A stretch of 48,730 bases of DNA from JAALLB01 sp964502215 (lineage in GTDB: Bacteria; Pseudomonadota; Alphaproteobacteria; Rhizobiales; Rhizobiaceae), in the NCBI GenBank assembly GCA_964502215.1, contig CAZCUN010000020.1, positions 1 through 48,730 on the forward strand, in the 5' to 3' direction. A program made the position numbers and the translations under genes. Below the pieces are notes generated by a model, which did not search any database, was not told the origin of the DNA, and saw nothing but the letters and a program-made list of their open reading frames with translations. This document shows positions 25,083 to 34,285 of the stretch, in pieces (the first letter of the stretch is position 1; every line of letters starts with the position of its first letter).

Positions 25083-25973
25083 TCAGCCATACTTACTTGA
25101 TATGGCCACGCTAAGAATAACAATAAGACTACCCATAACTTGAGTTAAGTTCATCGCCTCACCGAACGAAACCCAAGTCATTGCAAAAGCGACTACGGGA
25201 ACCAAAAAGAATAGTGAAGCAACCGAAGCACTATCGTCTTTCTTGATGAGATACATTAACAGAGCAACAGCTCCAATCGATAAAACACAGACCAACCAAG
25301 CAAGTGACAAAGCTGTATTTAAGGTCCAAACAATAGTCTGCTCTTCAAATAACAAAGACAGGCAAACCATCAAAATCCCTGCCCCTAAAAATTGCGCGCT
25401 AGTGCCAATCCATAAATTGAGACTTGGCACACGATGCTTTTGATAAACAGACCCAATGCTAATCCCCAGCGTAGCGACAAGACCGGCAGTCATCGTTTCA
25501 AGGGTAATACCAGGTATCGCATCTGATAAATCAAAATCAGGAAACAAAACCATAAAGATACCAAACAGAGCCATGGCAAAAAAACTTGCTCTAATAAAAC
25601 TTAACCTTTCACCTATTACGACCCAAGCAATAAAGGCCGTAAAGAATGGTTGTAGAGCAACAATAAGTGCAGAAATTCCAGCAGGCATTCCTTTTGAGAC
25701 AGCATAAAAAACACCACCAAGATAAAGGCCATGCATCAAGACCCCTACAATCATTGAATGTCCAAATTGCTTCCAATCAACATTCTTAGGACGTAAATAG
25801 AAAAAAACTAAAAGACTAAGTAAGATAAGCGCTAAGCCAAATCGAAGCCCTAGAAATGTAAATGGTTCAGCATCAGTCGTCCCATATCGCGCCGCTGGGA
25901 AGCCTGTAGCCCAGAGAAGTACAAATATTATGGGAGAAAATTTTATAATAAAGTTTTTAGAATGAGCCAACAA
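25083..25973 (-). CDS. EamA/DMT-superfamily transporter
   Basis: 296 residues with ten hydrophobic segments in two EamA repeats; LLWATGFPAARYG in the first helix, the GMPAGISALIVALQPFFTAF first-half signature and SVASLFFLVPVVAFAMTW in the second half are typical. The substrate is unknown. The frame opens with TTG (25973) preceded by AAGG 5 nt upstream; no ATG lies near the N-terminus, so a TTG start is required. It is divergent from cobT (118 bp between starts) but nothing ties it to cobalamin. Confidence 0.85.
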   Translation of the reverse strand: MLAHSKNFIIKFSPIIFVLLWATGFPAARYGTTDAEPFTFLGLRFGLALILLSLLVFFYLRPKNVDWKQFGHSMIVGVLMHGLYLGGVFYAVSKGMPAGISALIVALQPFFTAFIAWVVIGERLSFIRASFFAMALFGIFMVLFPDFDLSDAIPGITLETMTAGLVATLGISIGSVYQKHRVPSLNLWIGTSAQFLGAGILMVCLSLLFEEQTIVWTLNTALSLAWLVCVLSIGAVALLMYLIKKDDSASVASLFFLVPVVAFAMTWVSFGEAMNLTQVMGSLIVILSVAISSKYG

Positions 25974-26091
25974 AGCAACCTTATAGTTATATCAAAACCT
26001 TAAATGACGTGTGGGTTTTATGAAATGACATATAGAAGATGCGCACAGTTTTCGTTATTAGTAAACTTTGTAAAACTGGATTATTGATAGC

Positions 26092-27114
26092 ATGACAACA
26101 CATACTGATAGAGCTGAAAGAATTCAACAAGCAATAGATATGAAAACCAAGCCTCCAGGCTCTTTAGGTAGAATTGAAAAGCTTGCGCTTCAAATGGCAG
26201 TAGCTCAGAAAACAGATAATCCAATTGCAGACCCTGCTAGGCTTTTATTATTCGCAGGAGATCATGGCTTGGTTGAAGAGGGCGTCTCTGCTTGGCCAAG
26301 TGACGTGACTGCGCAGATGGTGCTAAATTTTCTTGCTGGCGGTGCAGCAGCAAATGTTTTTGCAAAATCTAATAATATTGAAATATCCGTTGTAGATGCA
26401 GGCGTCATGGCGGATTTACCAGACCACCAAGATCTCTTTCGTGCAAACATCCGCAAAGGAACGCGAAATGCATTAAAAGAAAATGCACTTACCTTAGAAG
26501 AAGCAGGCGCTGCTCTGGCCTTTGGTGAAGAACTCGCAAGCGACGAAGTGTCTGTTGGAACAAAAGTGATAGCGCTTGGTGAAATGGGCATTGGCAACAC
26601 ATCTTCAGCAGCACTCCTCGCCCATACAATCGAAGGTATATCATTAGAGATTTTAACAGGCCCAGGCGCTGGACTTGACGGCGATGGCGTCAATAAGAAA
26701 CTAGGCATTTTGAAAAAGACAGCAGAGCGCAGGCCTGGAAGACTTGATCCGATGGATGCACTTTGTGCATTTGGCGGACTAGAGATTGCTTGCATGGCTG
26801 GTGCATTAATCGGTGCCGCACAAGAAAATGCTATTGTATTGGTAGATGGTTTCATAGCCACATCAGCCGCCTTATGCGCCTTAAGAATGCACCCTGAATT
26901 AAGCGCTAATGTAGTCTATGCTCATAAATCAAAAGAACCTGGTCACAAAGCAGTTTTGGAAGCCCTTAATGCTGAGCCTCTACTTGATCTTGAATTACGA
27001 TTGGGTGAAGGATCAGGTGCTCTATTAGCCTTTCCACTTCTACGCAATGCCTGTGCAATGTTAAATGAAATGGCAACTTTTGAGAGCGCTGGCATTGCGG
27101 AAAAGGAAGAGTAA
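26092..27114 (+). CDS. cobT: Nicotinate-nucleotide-dimethylbenzimidazole phosphoribosyltransferase
   Basis: 340 residues, normal family length. It makes alpha-ribazole 5'-phosphate from dimethylbenzimidazole and nicotinate mononucleotide, the lower-ligand branch of cobalamin synthesis. Recognised features are TKPPGSLGRIEKLA, FAGDHGLVEEGVSAWP, GEMGIGNTSSAALL and the C-terminal LGEGSGALLA, whose Glu306 corresponds to the catalytic glutamate of the family. It is cytosolic. It heads a three-gene plus-strand operon with cobS and cobC. I find no cobalamin riboswitch in its upstream 118 bp, only a weak CAGTTTT/AAAACTG inverted repeat in the last 50 bases. Confidence 0.97.
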   Translation: MTTHTDRAERIQQAIDMKTKPPGSLGRIEKLALQMAVAQKTDNPIADPARLLLFAGDHGLVEEGVSAWPSDVTAQMVLNFLAGGAAANVFAKSNNIEISVVDAGVMADLPDHQDLFRANIRKGTRNALKENALTLEEAGAALAFGEELASDEVSVGTKVIALGEMGIGNTSSAALLAHTIEGISLEILTGPGAGLDGDGVNKKLGILKKTAERRPGRLDPMDALCAFGGLEIACMAGALIGAAQENAIVLVDGFIATSAALCALRMHPELSANVVYAHKSKEPGHKAVLEALNAEPLLDLELRLGEGSGALLAFPLLRNACAMLNEMATFESAGIAEKEE

Positions 27115-27119
27115 CTCTA

Positions 27120-27875
27120 TTGGATAAATTAATAAAAAACTTTGCTCTCACCCTAGCCTTCTTTTCACGTATTCCTTTACCAAACCGTCTAGCAAACCGT
27201 ATTTCTAGTGATTCAAAACTGAGCAACGCAGCCGCGCTCTTTCCAATTGTCGGTCTTATGATTGCAATACCCATTGCAATCATTTGGTATTGGGCAAGTC
27301 TCTTGCTTCCCTCTACAATTGCAGCAGGATTAGCAATTGGTACAAGTCTTTTGATTACAGGCGGATTGCACGAAGATGGCTTTGCAGATTGTGCTGATGG
27401 TCTTGGCGCAACGCCTGACCGCGAACGTGCCTTAGAGATTATGCGCGATAGCCGTATCGGCACCTATGGTTCGCTAGCTCTAATTTTAAGCATAGGCCTG
27501 CGGTGGGCAGCGCTCGCTACTCTATCACCTATAGCTGGTATAATCGCTATCTTGATTTGTCATTCAGGCGCTAGATCGATCATGACGATTGCCATGCGGT
27601 TTTCAAAATATGCCAGACTTGACGGTTTAGGAAAGCAAGCATCTGAAATGCCACAAAAAGCTTTTATACTTGCAATGTTCATCGCGTTCATAATAGCGGC
27701 AGTTCTAGGTTTGCATTGGGGCGTTATCGCCTTATCTCTTGGAATGCTAACTACATGGACTTTCTTAAAACGTCTAGAACATCGCCTTGGCGGTTATACG
27801 GGTGACGGCTTAGGCGCGATGGAACAAATTGCAGAGATAACAATTTTAATTACCCTTGCAGGAGCATGGTCTTGA
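27120..27875 (+). CDS. cobS: Adenosylcobinamide-GDP ribazoletransferase (cobalamin synthase)
   Basis: 251 residues, a polytopic inner-membrane enzyme that joins alpha-ribazole(-phosphate) to adenosylcobinamide-GDP in the last assembly steps. Family motifs: FFSRIPLPNR near the N-terminus, the acidic metal-binding GGLHEDGFADCADGLG with RERALEIMRDSRIGTYG, and GGYTGDGLGA at the C-terminus. The start is a TTG at 27120, 5 bp after the cobT stop; the GGAAGAG at the cobT end can act as its ribosome-binding site. The last 10 bases overlap the cobC phosphatase gene. Confidence 0.95.
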   Translation: MDKLIKNFALTLAFFSRIPLPNRLANRISSDSKLSNAAALFPIVGLMIAIPIAIIWYWASLLLPSTIAAGLAIGTSLLITGGLHEDGFADCADGLGATPDRERALEIMRDSRIGTYGSLALILSIGLRWAALATLSPIAGIIAILICHSGARSIMTIAMRFSKYARLDGLGKQASEMPQKAFILAMFIAFIIAAVLGLHWGVIALSLGMLTTWTFLKRLEHRLGGYTGDGLGAMEQIAEITILITLAGAWS

Positions 27876-28396
27876 TTTTTTTACGCCACCCAACACCTAA
27901 TGTTCCAGCAGGAACTTGCTATGGTCAAACTGATTTAGACATTGCAGAAATTGGACATTCACAAATTGAAAATGCCATTACTGTAACCCCGCCTGTAAAA
28001 CGTGTTATTGCCAGTCCAGCACTGCGTTGCCGCAAACTTGCCGTTTCAATTGCTGAACGCCACAGCCTAACACCAACGTATGATGAACGCCTTTGGGAAA
28101 TGAACATGGGCGAGTTTGAAGGCAAACTTTGGGCAGAGCTTGATCGCGCAAAATCAGAAAAATGGCTTGAAGACCCAATGAATAATTCAACGCCAGGCGG
28201 GGAAAGTTTTGCTGATGTTCAAGCGCGGGTTCTGGAAGCTTTAAAACAAGCTGACATGGAAACAGCTATTGTCTGTCATGCAGGCGTTATTCGAGCAACA
28301 CAAATGGCTTGGGAAGGTCTAACATTCAAAGAAGTATTCGAGGCCATGCCACCTTATGCAGAACCCGTCAGAATAATACCGCCAGAACACCAATAA
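27866..28396 (+). CDS. cobC: Alpha-ribazole phosphatase-like histidine phosphatase
   Basis: 176 residues of the histidine phosphatase superfamily. The phosphohistidine site is FLRHPTP near residue 7, with Arg in SPALRCRKLA, Glu in LWEMNMGEFEG and the second histidine in IVCHAGVIR. By context it removes the 5' phosphate of alpha-ribazole or of adenosylcobalamin phosphate. The symbol follows the E. coli convention and is distinct from the P. denitrificans CobC, which is the decarboxylase at 29344. The gene overlaps cobS by 10 bp and its 3' end overlaps the convergent cbiB 3' end by 29 bp. Confidence 0.88.
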   Translation: MVLIFLRHPTPNVPAGTCYGQTDLDIAEIGHSQIENAITVTPPVKRVIASPALRCRKLAVSIAERHSLTPTYDERLWEMNMGEFEGKLWAELDRAKSEKWLEDPMNNSTPGGESFADVQARVLEALKQADMETAIVCHAGVIRATQMAWEGLTFKEVFEAMPPYAEPVRIIPPEHQ

Positions 28397-29339
28397 AAAA
28401 CCAAAATGTAAAACAGGCCAACGCAAATATTTTAATTGTTTGCTCTATGTCTTTTATGCCTAAATCAGATTTTCCAGCGCTGTTTAAATAAGCTTGCTTC
28501 ACAATTTCATCTGTATAAACTCTTGGCCCACCCAATGAAATATCAGCGCCACCCGCCATAGCAGCCTCTGGCCACCCTGCATTGGGCGAGCGATGCAACC
28601 CAGAATCTTTAAGCGTAACTATCAACGCGTTTTTAAAAGCTCTCACGCCATATAAAAGCCCTGCCCCAATGGCAATTAATACAGCAGAAATTCTTGCAGG
28701 TACCCAGTTCGCAAGATCATCAATTTGCGCAGCAACACGACCAAACCAAAGATATTTTTCATTGCGATAAGCAATCATAGAGTCTGCCGTATTGATTATC
28801 TTATAAACAATAATCCCTGGAAGGCCGAATACTGCATACCAAAACGCAGGTGCAACAACGCCATCAGAAAAGTTTTCAGCGAGACTTTCGATTGATGCAC
28901 GACTCACGCCCGATTTATCAAGCTTGCTTGGATCACGTCCAACAATCATAGAAACTGCTTTTCGCCCACCCTCGAGTCCATTTTCTTTCAGTCCTGTAGC
29001 AACCGCGCCCACATGATCGGCAAGGCTCTTTTGAGCAAGAAGCGTAAATACAATAATAACTTCTAAAACAGTACCAGCGCGTCCAATCCACTCAATTGCA
29101 TCCTCTAAGAGTAGAGCGGCAAACAAAGCGACAAGGAGCAAACTAGAAATCGCCAAAGCACCTTTTCGATATTGTTTGGCCTCACTGTCTTCTTTCTTGT
29201 TTAAACGCTTATCTGCAAAAGAAACCGCCTTACCAAACAAGACAATTGGATGGGGAAATCGAGACCAAAGTATTTCAGGTTCGCCAAAATACCAGTCCAA
29301 AATAAGCGCAATCAATAAAACAAAAAGTGGCTCAACCAT
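28368..29339 (-). CDS. cbiB: Adenosylcobinamide-phosphate synthase
   Basis: 323 residues, a membrane protein that attaches the aminopropanol-phosphate arm to adenosylcobyric acid (CobD in P. denitrificans naming). Typical features are LILDWYFGEPEILWSRFPHP at the N-terminus, SRASIESLAENFSDGVVAPAFW in the middle and the HRSPNAGWPEAAMAGG and LGGPRVY motifs. ATG 29339 directly follows the TAA of the upstream decarboxylase gene; a TTG at 29351 is a poorer start. It is last in the minus operon cobA-cobB-cobD-cbiB and ends inside the convergent phosphatase gene. Confidence 0.95.
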   Translation of the reverse strand: MVEPLFVLLIALILDWYFGEPEILWSRFPHPIVLFGKAVSFADKRLNKKEDSEAKQYRKGALAISSLLLVALFAALLLEDAIEWIGRAGTVLEVIIVFTLLAQKSLADHVGAVATGLKENGLEGGRKAVSMIVGRDPSKLDKSGVSRASIESLAENFSDGVVAPAFWYAVFGLPGIIVYKIINTADSMIAYRNEKYLWFGRVAAQIDDLANWVPARISAVLIAIGAGLLYGVRAFKNALIVTLKDSGLHRSPNAGWPEAAMAGGADISLGGPRVYTDEIVKQAYLNSAGKSDLGIKDIEQTIKIFALACFTFWFFIGVLAVLF

Positions 29340-29343
29340 GTTA

Positions 29344-30342
29344 TTACACAACCATTTTTTTCAAGGTCAGCGCTAAACGTTCAAGCTCTTGCATATTCTT
29401 ACACAATCCAAACCGCAATCGTGTTGGGCGTTCTGGAAAAGGTCTGATTAAAATATGCTCTTGTTGAAGTTTTTCATAAAGTATTGTTGCGTTTTCATAT
29501 TCAAACTCCATAAACAACCCAGCGTTGCCAATCAGTTTTAAACCACAAGCCTCAATAACTTCAGCTTGGCTATCAGAGTTCTGGATAATATCAGCACGCG
29601 AATTTACAATCCAATTTTGATCCGTAAAAGCCGCCGCACCAATTTCTAATGCTGGGCCAGAAACGCTCCATGGCCCTTGTTTATTTTTCAAAGATTCAGC
29701 AATTGATGAAGCGCATATCGCAAAGCCTAGGCGCAAACCCGCAAGTCCGAAAAACTTACCAAAAGAACGAAGAACAATAATATTCTCTTGCATCTTTGAA
29801 ACAACCGAAAGCTCTGGCACACAATCCGCAAAAGCCTCATCAACAATTAGATATCCAGATTTTTTAACAAGTTGCTCTGCAGCAATAATTAAGTCATCTG
29901 GCTGATATCGAAATGCAGTTGGGTTATTAGGATTTACAACAACAACAACTTCTGCACATTCGACAGCTTGCGAAAGATGGTCAACCTTCACAACATCGCC
30001 GCCAGCCTTATCCCAACAGTAAGCATGTTCTTCATAGGTTGGAGAAATAACCGCAACTTTTTTAGCACCCAAAACAAACGGCAAAACCTGTATCAGCGCC
30101 TGCGTACCATTCGCAGAAACAAGATCGAAAGCCCTTGGAACTTGATAATACTGACGAGCCATATGAGTTAACTTTGAGTGCGCTTTTTCATCAGGCAAGC
30201 CTTGCCATGCGGTATCACAAAGCTCAGGGATAGGATAGGCATTTGGATTTATACCAGTTGAAAGATCAAGCCATTCAGCACGCGTGCCACCATGTTGAGC
30301 AATGGCAGCATCCAACCGACCACCATGAAAAATACTGCTCAT
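29344..30342 (-). CDS. cobD: L-threonine-O-3-phosphate decarboxylase
   Basis: 332 residues, a fold-type I PLP enzyme of the histidinol-phosphate aminotransferase type. The PLP lysine is Lys196 in LRSFGKFFGLAGLRLG; YLIVDEAFADCVPE and VVVNPNNPTAF are the cofactor-binding neighbours, and FHGGRLDAAIAQHGG with WLDLSTGINP at the N-terminus is specific to the cobalamin branch. It makes (R)-1-amino-2-propanol phosphate, the substrate of CbiB next door. Named cobD here as in Salmonella; P. denitrificans calls it CobC. It lies 3 bp after cobB. Confidence 0.94.
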   Translation of the reverse strand: MSSIFHGGRLDAAIAQHGGTRAEWLDLSTGINPNAYPIPELCDTAWQGLPDEKAHSKLTHMARQYYQVPRAFDLVSANGTQALIQVLPFVLGAKKVAVISPTYEEHAYCWDKAGGDVVKVDHLSQAVECAEVVVVVNPNNPTAFRYQPDDLIIAAEQLVKKSGYLIVDEAFADCVPELSVVSKMQENIIVLRSFGKFFGLAGLRLGFAICASSIAESLKNKQGPWSVSGPALEIGAAAFTDQNWIVNSRADIIQNSDSQAEVIEACGLKLIGNAGLFMEFEYENATILYEKLQQEHILIRPFPERPTRLRFGLCKNMQELERLALTLKKMVV

Positions 30343-30345
30343 GAC

Positions 30346-31638
30346 TTATTGTCCATCAATCACATGCATATAAGACCCCATGACATTGCTATCACGCAAG
30401 CCAGCAGAACCAAGGTCATCACCCAGCGCATCTTTAACCGTAAACAGCGGTTCGCCATCTTCCTTTAATACACTTGTATAATGAAATTCATGGGCATTAA
30501 GTTCATCACCCAAAGCAAAATCAGTTGTTGAAATTTCGCGATATCCTAAGTGGAGCTTTCTTTGTTCAAAACTTGTTTCAAGTTTTAAAAGGCCAGCCAT
30601 TTCGTGTTGATTTCCATCACCGTCAACAAGCCCTTCGCCTAAAACCATATAGCCACCACATTCGCCATAAATCAATGTTTCACGATCACGTGCTATGGCC
30701 ATTGAAAATTTAAAATCATCAGCAGAGGCAAGCCGTCCAGCATATAACTCAGGATACCCCCCTGGAAGATAAATCGCATTCACACCAGTTTTAGGTGCTT
30801 CATTTGCCAAAGGTGAGAAAAATGAAAGTGACGCCCCTTGTTGGCGCCAATCTTCCAGAATATGCGGATAAAGAAAGGAGAAGGCCTCATCTTGCGCAAT
30901 AGCAATCTCTTGTCCAAGTGGCGTGATCATACTGCTTTTTCGCTTACGTTCTCTGATAGGTACAAAACATTCAGCAACCTTATCAAGATCACACGTTTTG
31001 CTTAATGTAACAGCAGCTTGCTTGATAAAGGCTTCAATATCTTCTGTTTCTCCCGCCTGCACCAAACCTAAATGACGTTCAGGCAGAAGAAAACTCTCAT
31101 CACGTGGAATAACACCTAAAACATTCACACCAATTTGCTCTAACGCATCAACCAGCATGTTTTTATGCCTCGCACTGCCCACCTTATTAAGAATAACGCC
31201 AGCAAGCTTGACCTTTTTATCATGGTCGCGAAAGCCTCTTACTAAGGCTGAAATAGAATGAGATTGCTTTGCTGCATCAACAATTAAAATAACAGGAACG
31301 CCAAGTGCTTTAGAAAGTTCTGCCGCTGAGCCAGAACCATCAATAGCCCCATCATAAAGCCCCATCATGCCTTCAACCAGCAAATGAGAACCTTCTTGTC
31401 TTTGTGCAAGTGCTGAAAACCGTGGTGGCGTCATTGCCCATGGGTCTAGATTGACAGATGAATAACCACTGGCAAGCGCATGAAATGCAGGATCAATATA
31501 ATCAGGTCCAGCTTTTGCAGAGGCGATATCCAAGCCTCTATCTTTCAAAGCGCGCAACAAAGCTAAGGTCAAAACAGTTTTGCCGCTACCTGATGAAGGG
31601 GCTGCAATTAAAAGCCCTTGTTTTGATTTATCGCTCAT
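30346..31638 (-). CDS. cobB: Cobyrinate a,c-diamide synthase
   Basis: 430 residues. The N-terminal ATP-dependent amidoligase domain carries the P-loop APSSGSGKT (13-21) and KAGPDYIDPAFH; the C-terminal class I glutaminase domain has the nucleophile Cys327 in YGECGGYMVLGE and a final HEFHYT. It amidates the a and c side chains with glutamine and ATP (CbiA in the anaerobic naming). The start overlaps the cobA stop by 4 bp. CobQ/CbiP, the other amidase, is not in this window. Confidence 0.95.
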   Translation of the reverse strand: MSDKSKQGLLIAAPSSGSGKTVLTLALLRALKDRGLDIASAKAGPDYIDPAFHALASGYSSVNLDPWAMTPPRFSALAQRQEGSHLLVEGMMGLYDGAIDGSGSAAELSKALGVPVILIVDAAKQSHSISALVRGFRDHDKKVKLAGVILNKVGSARHKNMLVDALEQIGVNVLGVIPRDESFLLPERHLGLVQAGETEDIEAFIKQAAVTLSKTCDLDKVAECFVPIRERKRKSSMITPLGQEIAIAQDEAFSFLYPHILEDWRQQGASLSFFSPLANEAPKTGVNAIYLPGGYPELYAGRLASADDFKFSMAIARDRETLIYGECGGYMVLGEGLVDGDGNQHEMAGLLKLETSFEQRKLHLGYREISTTDFALGDELNAHEFHYTSVLKEDGEPLFTVKDALGDDLGSAGLRDSNVMGSYMHVIDGQ

Positions 31639-32480
31639 CCAACTTCTTGGGTAATGTTTCTGTCGAGTGGGTCTGGTTCTAACACCTTACCATCCATAGC
31701 GCCTAACCAGTCAAGCGCAGAACGAAGACGCACAGCCTCCCCTACAACAACAATAGCAGGCGGTTTAATATCCGTTTTAGCTAAATCTTCTAGCGAAGAA
31801 CCAATCGTAGTCTCTAAAACACGTTGACGCTCAGTTGTCGCTTCACAAACAAATGCCATTGGCTGACTTGCAGGTCTACCCGCTGCCAAAAACCGATCTC
31901 GAATATTAGCCCAGTGTTTCATCGCCATATACATCACAACAACAGGTGATCCTTTAGAAACACTTTCCCAATCAACGGAATCAGGCACAACACCAGAAGC
32001 GTCATGCCCTGTTAGAAATGTAACGGAATGATTGATATCACGATGCGTCACAGGAATACCTGCATAAGCCAAGCCACCAATACCAGCAGAAATACCCGGC
32101 ACTATGCGAAACGGAATTTCATATTCAACCAGCGTAAGCGCCTCTTCACCACCACGCCCAAACACAAAAGGATCCCCCCCCTTAAGGCGAAGAACGCGTT
32201 TATTCTGACGCGCAAATTCAACTAGACGAAGTGAGATATCACGTTGCTTAGGCGAGGGCTTGCCCCCACGCTTACCAGCATAATGCAAAACAACGTTTTC
32301 ATTAGCCAATTCTAAAATAGCATCATTAACAAGTGCATCATAGACAATCACATCCGCTTGGCGAATGGCACTAGCCGCATGAAGTGTGAGCAAACCAGGA
32401 TCCCCAGGCCCCGCTCCCACAAGCCAAACCTGCCCTTTTTCAAAGGCTGGTAGTTCAGACATAAAATCTTGCTTTTTCAT
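31635..32480 (-). CDS. cobA: Uroporphyrinogen-III C-methyltransferase
   Basis: 281 residues, nearly the length of P. denitrificans CobA (280). It makes precorrin-2 by SAM-dependent methylation at C2 and C7. The tetrapyrrole methylase features are VWLVGAGPGDPGLLTLHA, GKRGGKPSPKQRDISLRLVE, LRLKGGDPFVFGRGGEE and VPGISAGIGGLAYAGIPVTHR. I start at ATG 32480 (MKKQDF), because this gives the right N-terminal length relative to CobA; the frame is open to 32549 and an ATG at 32462 is also possible. It is divergent from cbiD with only about 27 bp between the starts. Confidence 0.95.
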   Translation of the reverse strand: MKKQDFMSELPAFEKGQVWLVGAGPGDPGLLTLHAASAIRQADVIVYDALVNDAILELANENVVLHYAGKRGGKPSPKQRDISLRLVEFARQNKRVLRLKGGDPFVFGRGGEEALTLVEYEIPFRIVPGISAGIGGLAYAGIPVTHRDINHSVTFLTGHDASGVVPDSVDWESVSKGSPVVVMYMAMKHWANIRDRFLAAGRPASQPMAFVCEATTERQRVLETTIGSSLEDLAKTDIKPPAIVVVGEAVRLRSALDWLGAMDGKVLEPDPLDRNITQEVG

Positions 32481-32507
32481 TTGACCAATTTCACCTATAA
32501 CGCTTTT

Positions 32508-33626
32508 ATGAGCAAGGTCACCCGCACACAAAAGCCAGATAATAAACAAGCAACTTCCCTTAAACGGGGATGGACAACAGGTGCGTGTGCAACTGCCGCC
32601 ACAAAGTCAGCATTGTCTGCTCTATTTAAAGCCGATTTTATCGATCCTGTCACTATTTCTTTGCCTAAAGGCGACACCCCATCATTCGCCCTCGCCTATG
32701 AAAAACATACCGAAGTATTTGCCGAAGCAGGCATCATCAAAGATGCAGGCGACGACCCTGATGTAACCCATGGCGCAATGATCATTTCGCGCGTTGAGTT
32801 TGGTCAAAAAAACAGTTGCATAACCTTCCATGCTGGTAGCGGTGTAGGCACAGTTACGAAAGATGGATTGCCTATTAAAAAAGGCGAAGCTGCGATCAAT
32901 CCAATTCCACGAAAACTGATGACGGAAGTTGTTGAAACGCTTTGCAAAGAACATGGCTTTGAACCCGATATTAAAATCACAATTTCAGTACCAGAAGGCG
33001 AGAAAATTGCCGAACGAACTTGGAACCCAAGACTTGGAATTTTAGGCGGAATTTCTATTCTTGGAACAACAGGCGTCGTCCACCCTTTCTCATGTTCTGC
33101 GTGGATACATTCCATTCACCGCGGCATTGATGTTTCGCGCGCGCAAGGTGTCAAACACGTTCTTGGCGCAACAGGTTCAACCTCAGAAACAGCCGCATGT
33201 AAGCTCTATGAATTTGAAGAAATCGCCATGTTAGACATGGGTGATTTTGTAGGTGGATTGCTCAAATATCTACGCCAAAACCCAATTGAAAAAATCACAC
33301 TTGCAGGCGGCTTTGCAAAATTTAGCAAACTTGCACAAGGCGCCATGGACTTACACTCTGGTCGTAGCCAAGTGGACTTTGACTGGCTGGCAACCGTGCC
33401 CATATCTAACTTGAATCAAAACATTAAGTCACAGATTCAAAATGCAAATACTGCCATGGAAGTGCTTGAATTGACTCACAAAAACGGGATTGATTTAGCA
33501 ACCCCAATCGCGCAACTTGCACAAAAGGCTGCATTGGGGATTTTACGTGGAGCGCCAGTAGAAGTCGAAGTAATGGTGTTTGCAAGAGATGGAAAACTCT
33601 TAGCACGAACGGATTTCAAGTCATGA
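32508..33626 (+). CDS. cbiD: Cobalt-precorrin-5B C1-methyltransferase
   Basis: 372 residues. The CbiD signature KRGWTTGACATAATKSAL lies near the N-terminus; GIGTVTKDGLPI-like GVGTVTKDGLPIKKGEAAINP and TGSTSETAACKLYEF follow. CbiD methylates C1 in the cobalt-early pathway, the job CobF does in the aerobic route. I start at ATG 32508; the frame is open upstream to 32469 into the cobA leader. It heads the plus-strand block cbiD-cobK-panE-like, with a 4-bp overlap to cobK. Confidence 0.95.
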   Translation: MSKVTRTQKPDNKQATSLKRGWTTGACATAATKSALSALFKADFIDPVTISLPKGDTPSFALAYEKHTEVFAEAGIIKDAGDDPDVTHGAMIISRVEFGQKNSCITFHAGSGVGTVTKDGLPIKKGEAAINPIPRKLMTEVVETLCKEHGFEPDIKITISVPEGEKIAERTWNPRLGILGGISILGTTGVVHPFSCSAWIHSIHRGIDVSRAQGVKHVLGATGSTSETAACKLYEFEEIAMLDMGDFVGGLLKYLRQNPIEKITLAGGFAKFSKLAQGAMDLHSGRSQVDFDWLATVPISNLNQNIKSQIQNANTAMEVLELTHKNGIDLATPIAQLAQKAALGILRGAPVEVEVMVFARDGKLLARTDFKS

Positions 33627-34285
33627 AAATCTTAATCCTTGGCGGCATAAAAGAAGCCTCTCACCTTGCAGGAAAACTTGTTGGCGAAGGTCATGACGTT
33701 ACCACCTCACTTGCTGGTAGAACCAAAGAGCCAAAGCCGATTGAAGGCAAAACTCGCATTGGTGGATTTGGAGGCGTACAAGGCTTGGTTGAGTACATCG
33801 CAGAAAACAAAATCGAGTTATTAATTGATTGCACCCACCCTTTCGCTAAACAAATTTCTGCCAATGCAAAAGATGCCGCTGAGCTTGCTAATATAAAACT
33901 AGAAGTTAACACACGCGCACCTTGGCAAAAGCAAAATGGCGATGAGTGGATAGAGGCTAAAGACCTTGAATCGGCACGTGAAAAAACCCCTCAAGATGCC
34001 CGCATTCTTTTAGCATTAGGCAGCCAATATATTGACCTGTTTAAAACACGAGAAGATGTTTTCTACTTGGTGAGGATGGTTGATGAACCTGAGCAAAAAT
34101 TACCGTTACCAAACCATAAGCTACTATTGGGAAAACCATCTTCGAATTGGCAAGATGAAAAAGCCATTTTAGAAGAAAACAATATTACCCATATCATCTG
34201 TCGAAACTCAGGCGGCAAAGGCGCTTATGCCAAAATCGAAGCTGCAAGAAAAATGAAAATACCTGTCATCATGGTCAACCGATGA
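33623..34285 (+). CDS. cobK: Precorrin-6A (cobalt-precorrin-6A) reductase
   Basis: 220 residues, somewhat short. It starts with the nucleotide-binding MKILILGGIKEASHLAGKL and has IELLIDCTHPFAKQISANA, LLALGSQYIDLF and ICRNSGGKGAYAKIEAARKM, all family features. It reduces the macrocycle C18-C19 double bond with NAD(P)H (CbiJ in anaerobic naming). ATGA overlaps join it to cbiD before and to the PanE-like gene after. Confidence 0.92.
   Translation: MKILILGGIKEASHLAGKLVGEGHDVTTSLAGRTKEPKPIEGKTRIGGFGGVQGLVEYIAENKIELLIDCTHPFAKQISANAKDAAELANIKLEVNTRAPWQKQNGDEWIEAKDLESAREKTPQDARILLALGSQYIDLFKTREDVFYLVRMVDEPEQKLPLPNHKLLLGKPSSNWQDEKAILEENNITHIICRNSGGKGAYAKIEAARKMKIPVIMVNR

Noticed and set aside
25974..26091. 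Possible cobalamin riboswitch before cobT
   Set aside because: None of the conserved B12-box or other core elements is visible, and the space is too short for a full riboswitch.
26262..26861. Minus-strand frame of 199 codons inside cobT
   Set aside because: Low-complexity Ala/Ser/Pro product typical of an antisense frame; cobT is certain on the other strand.
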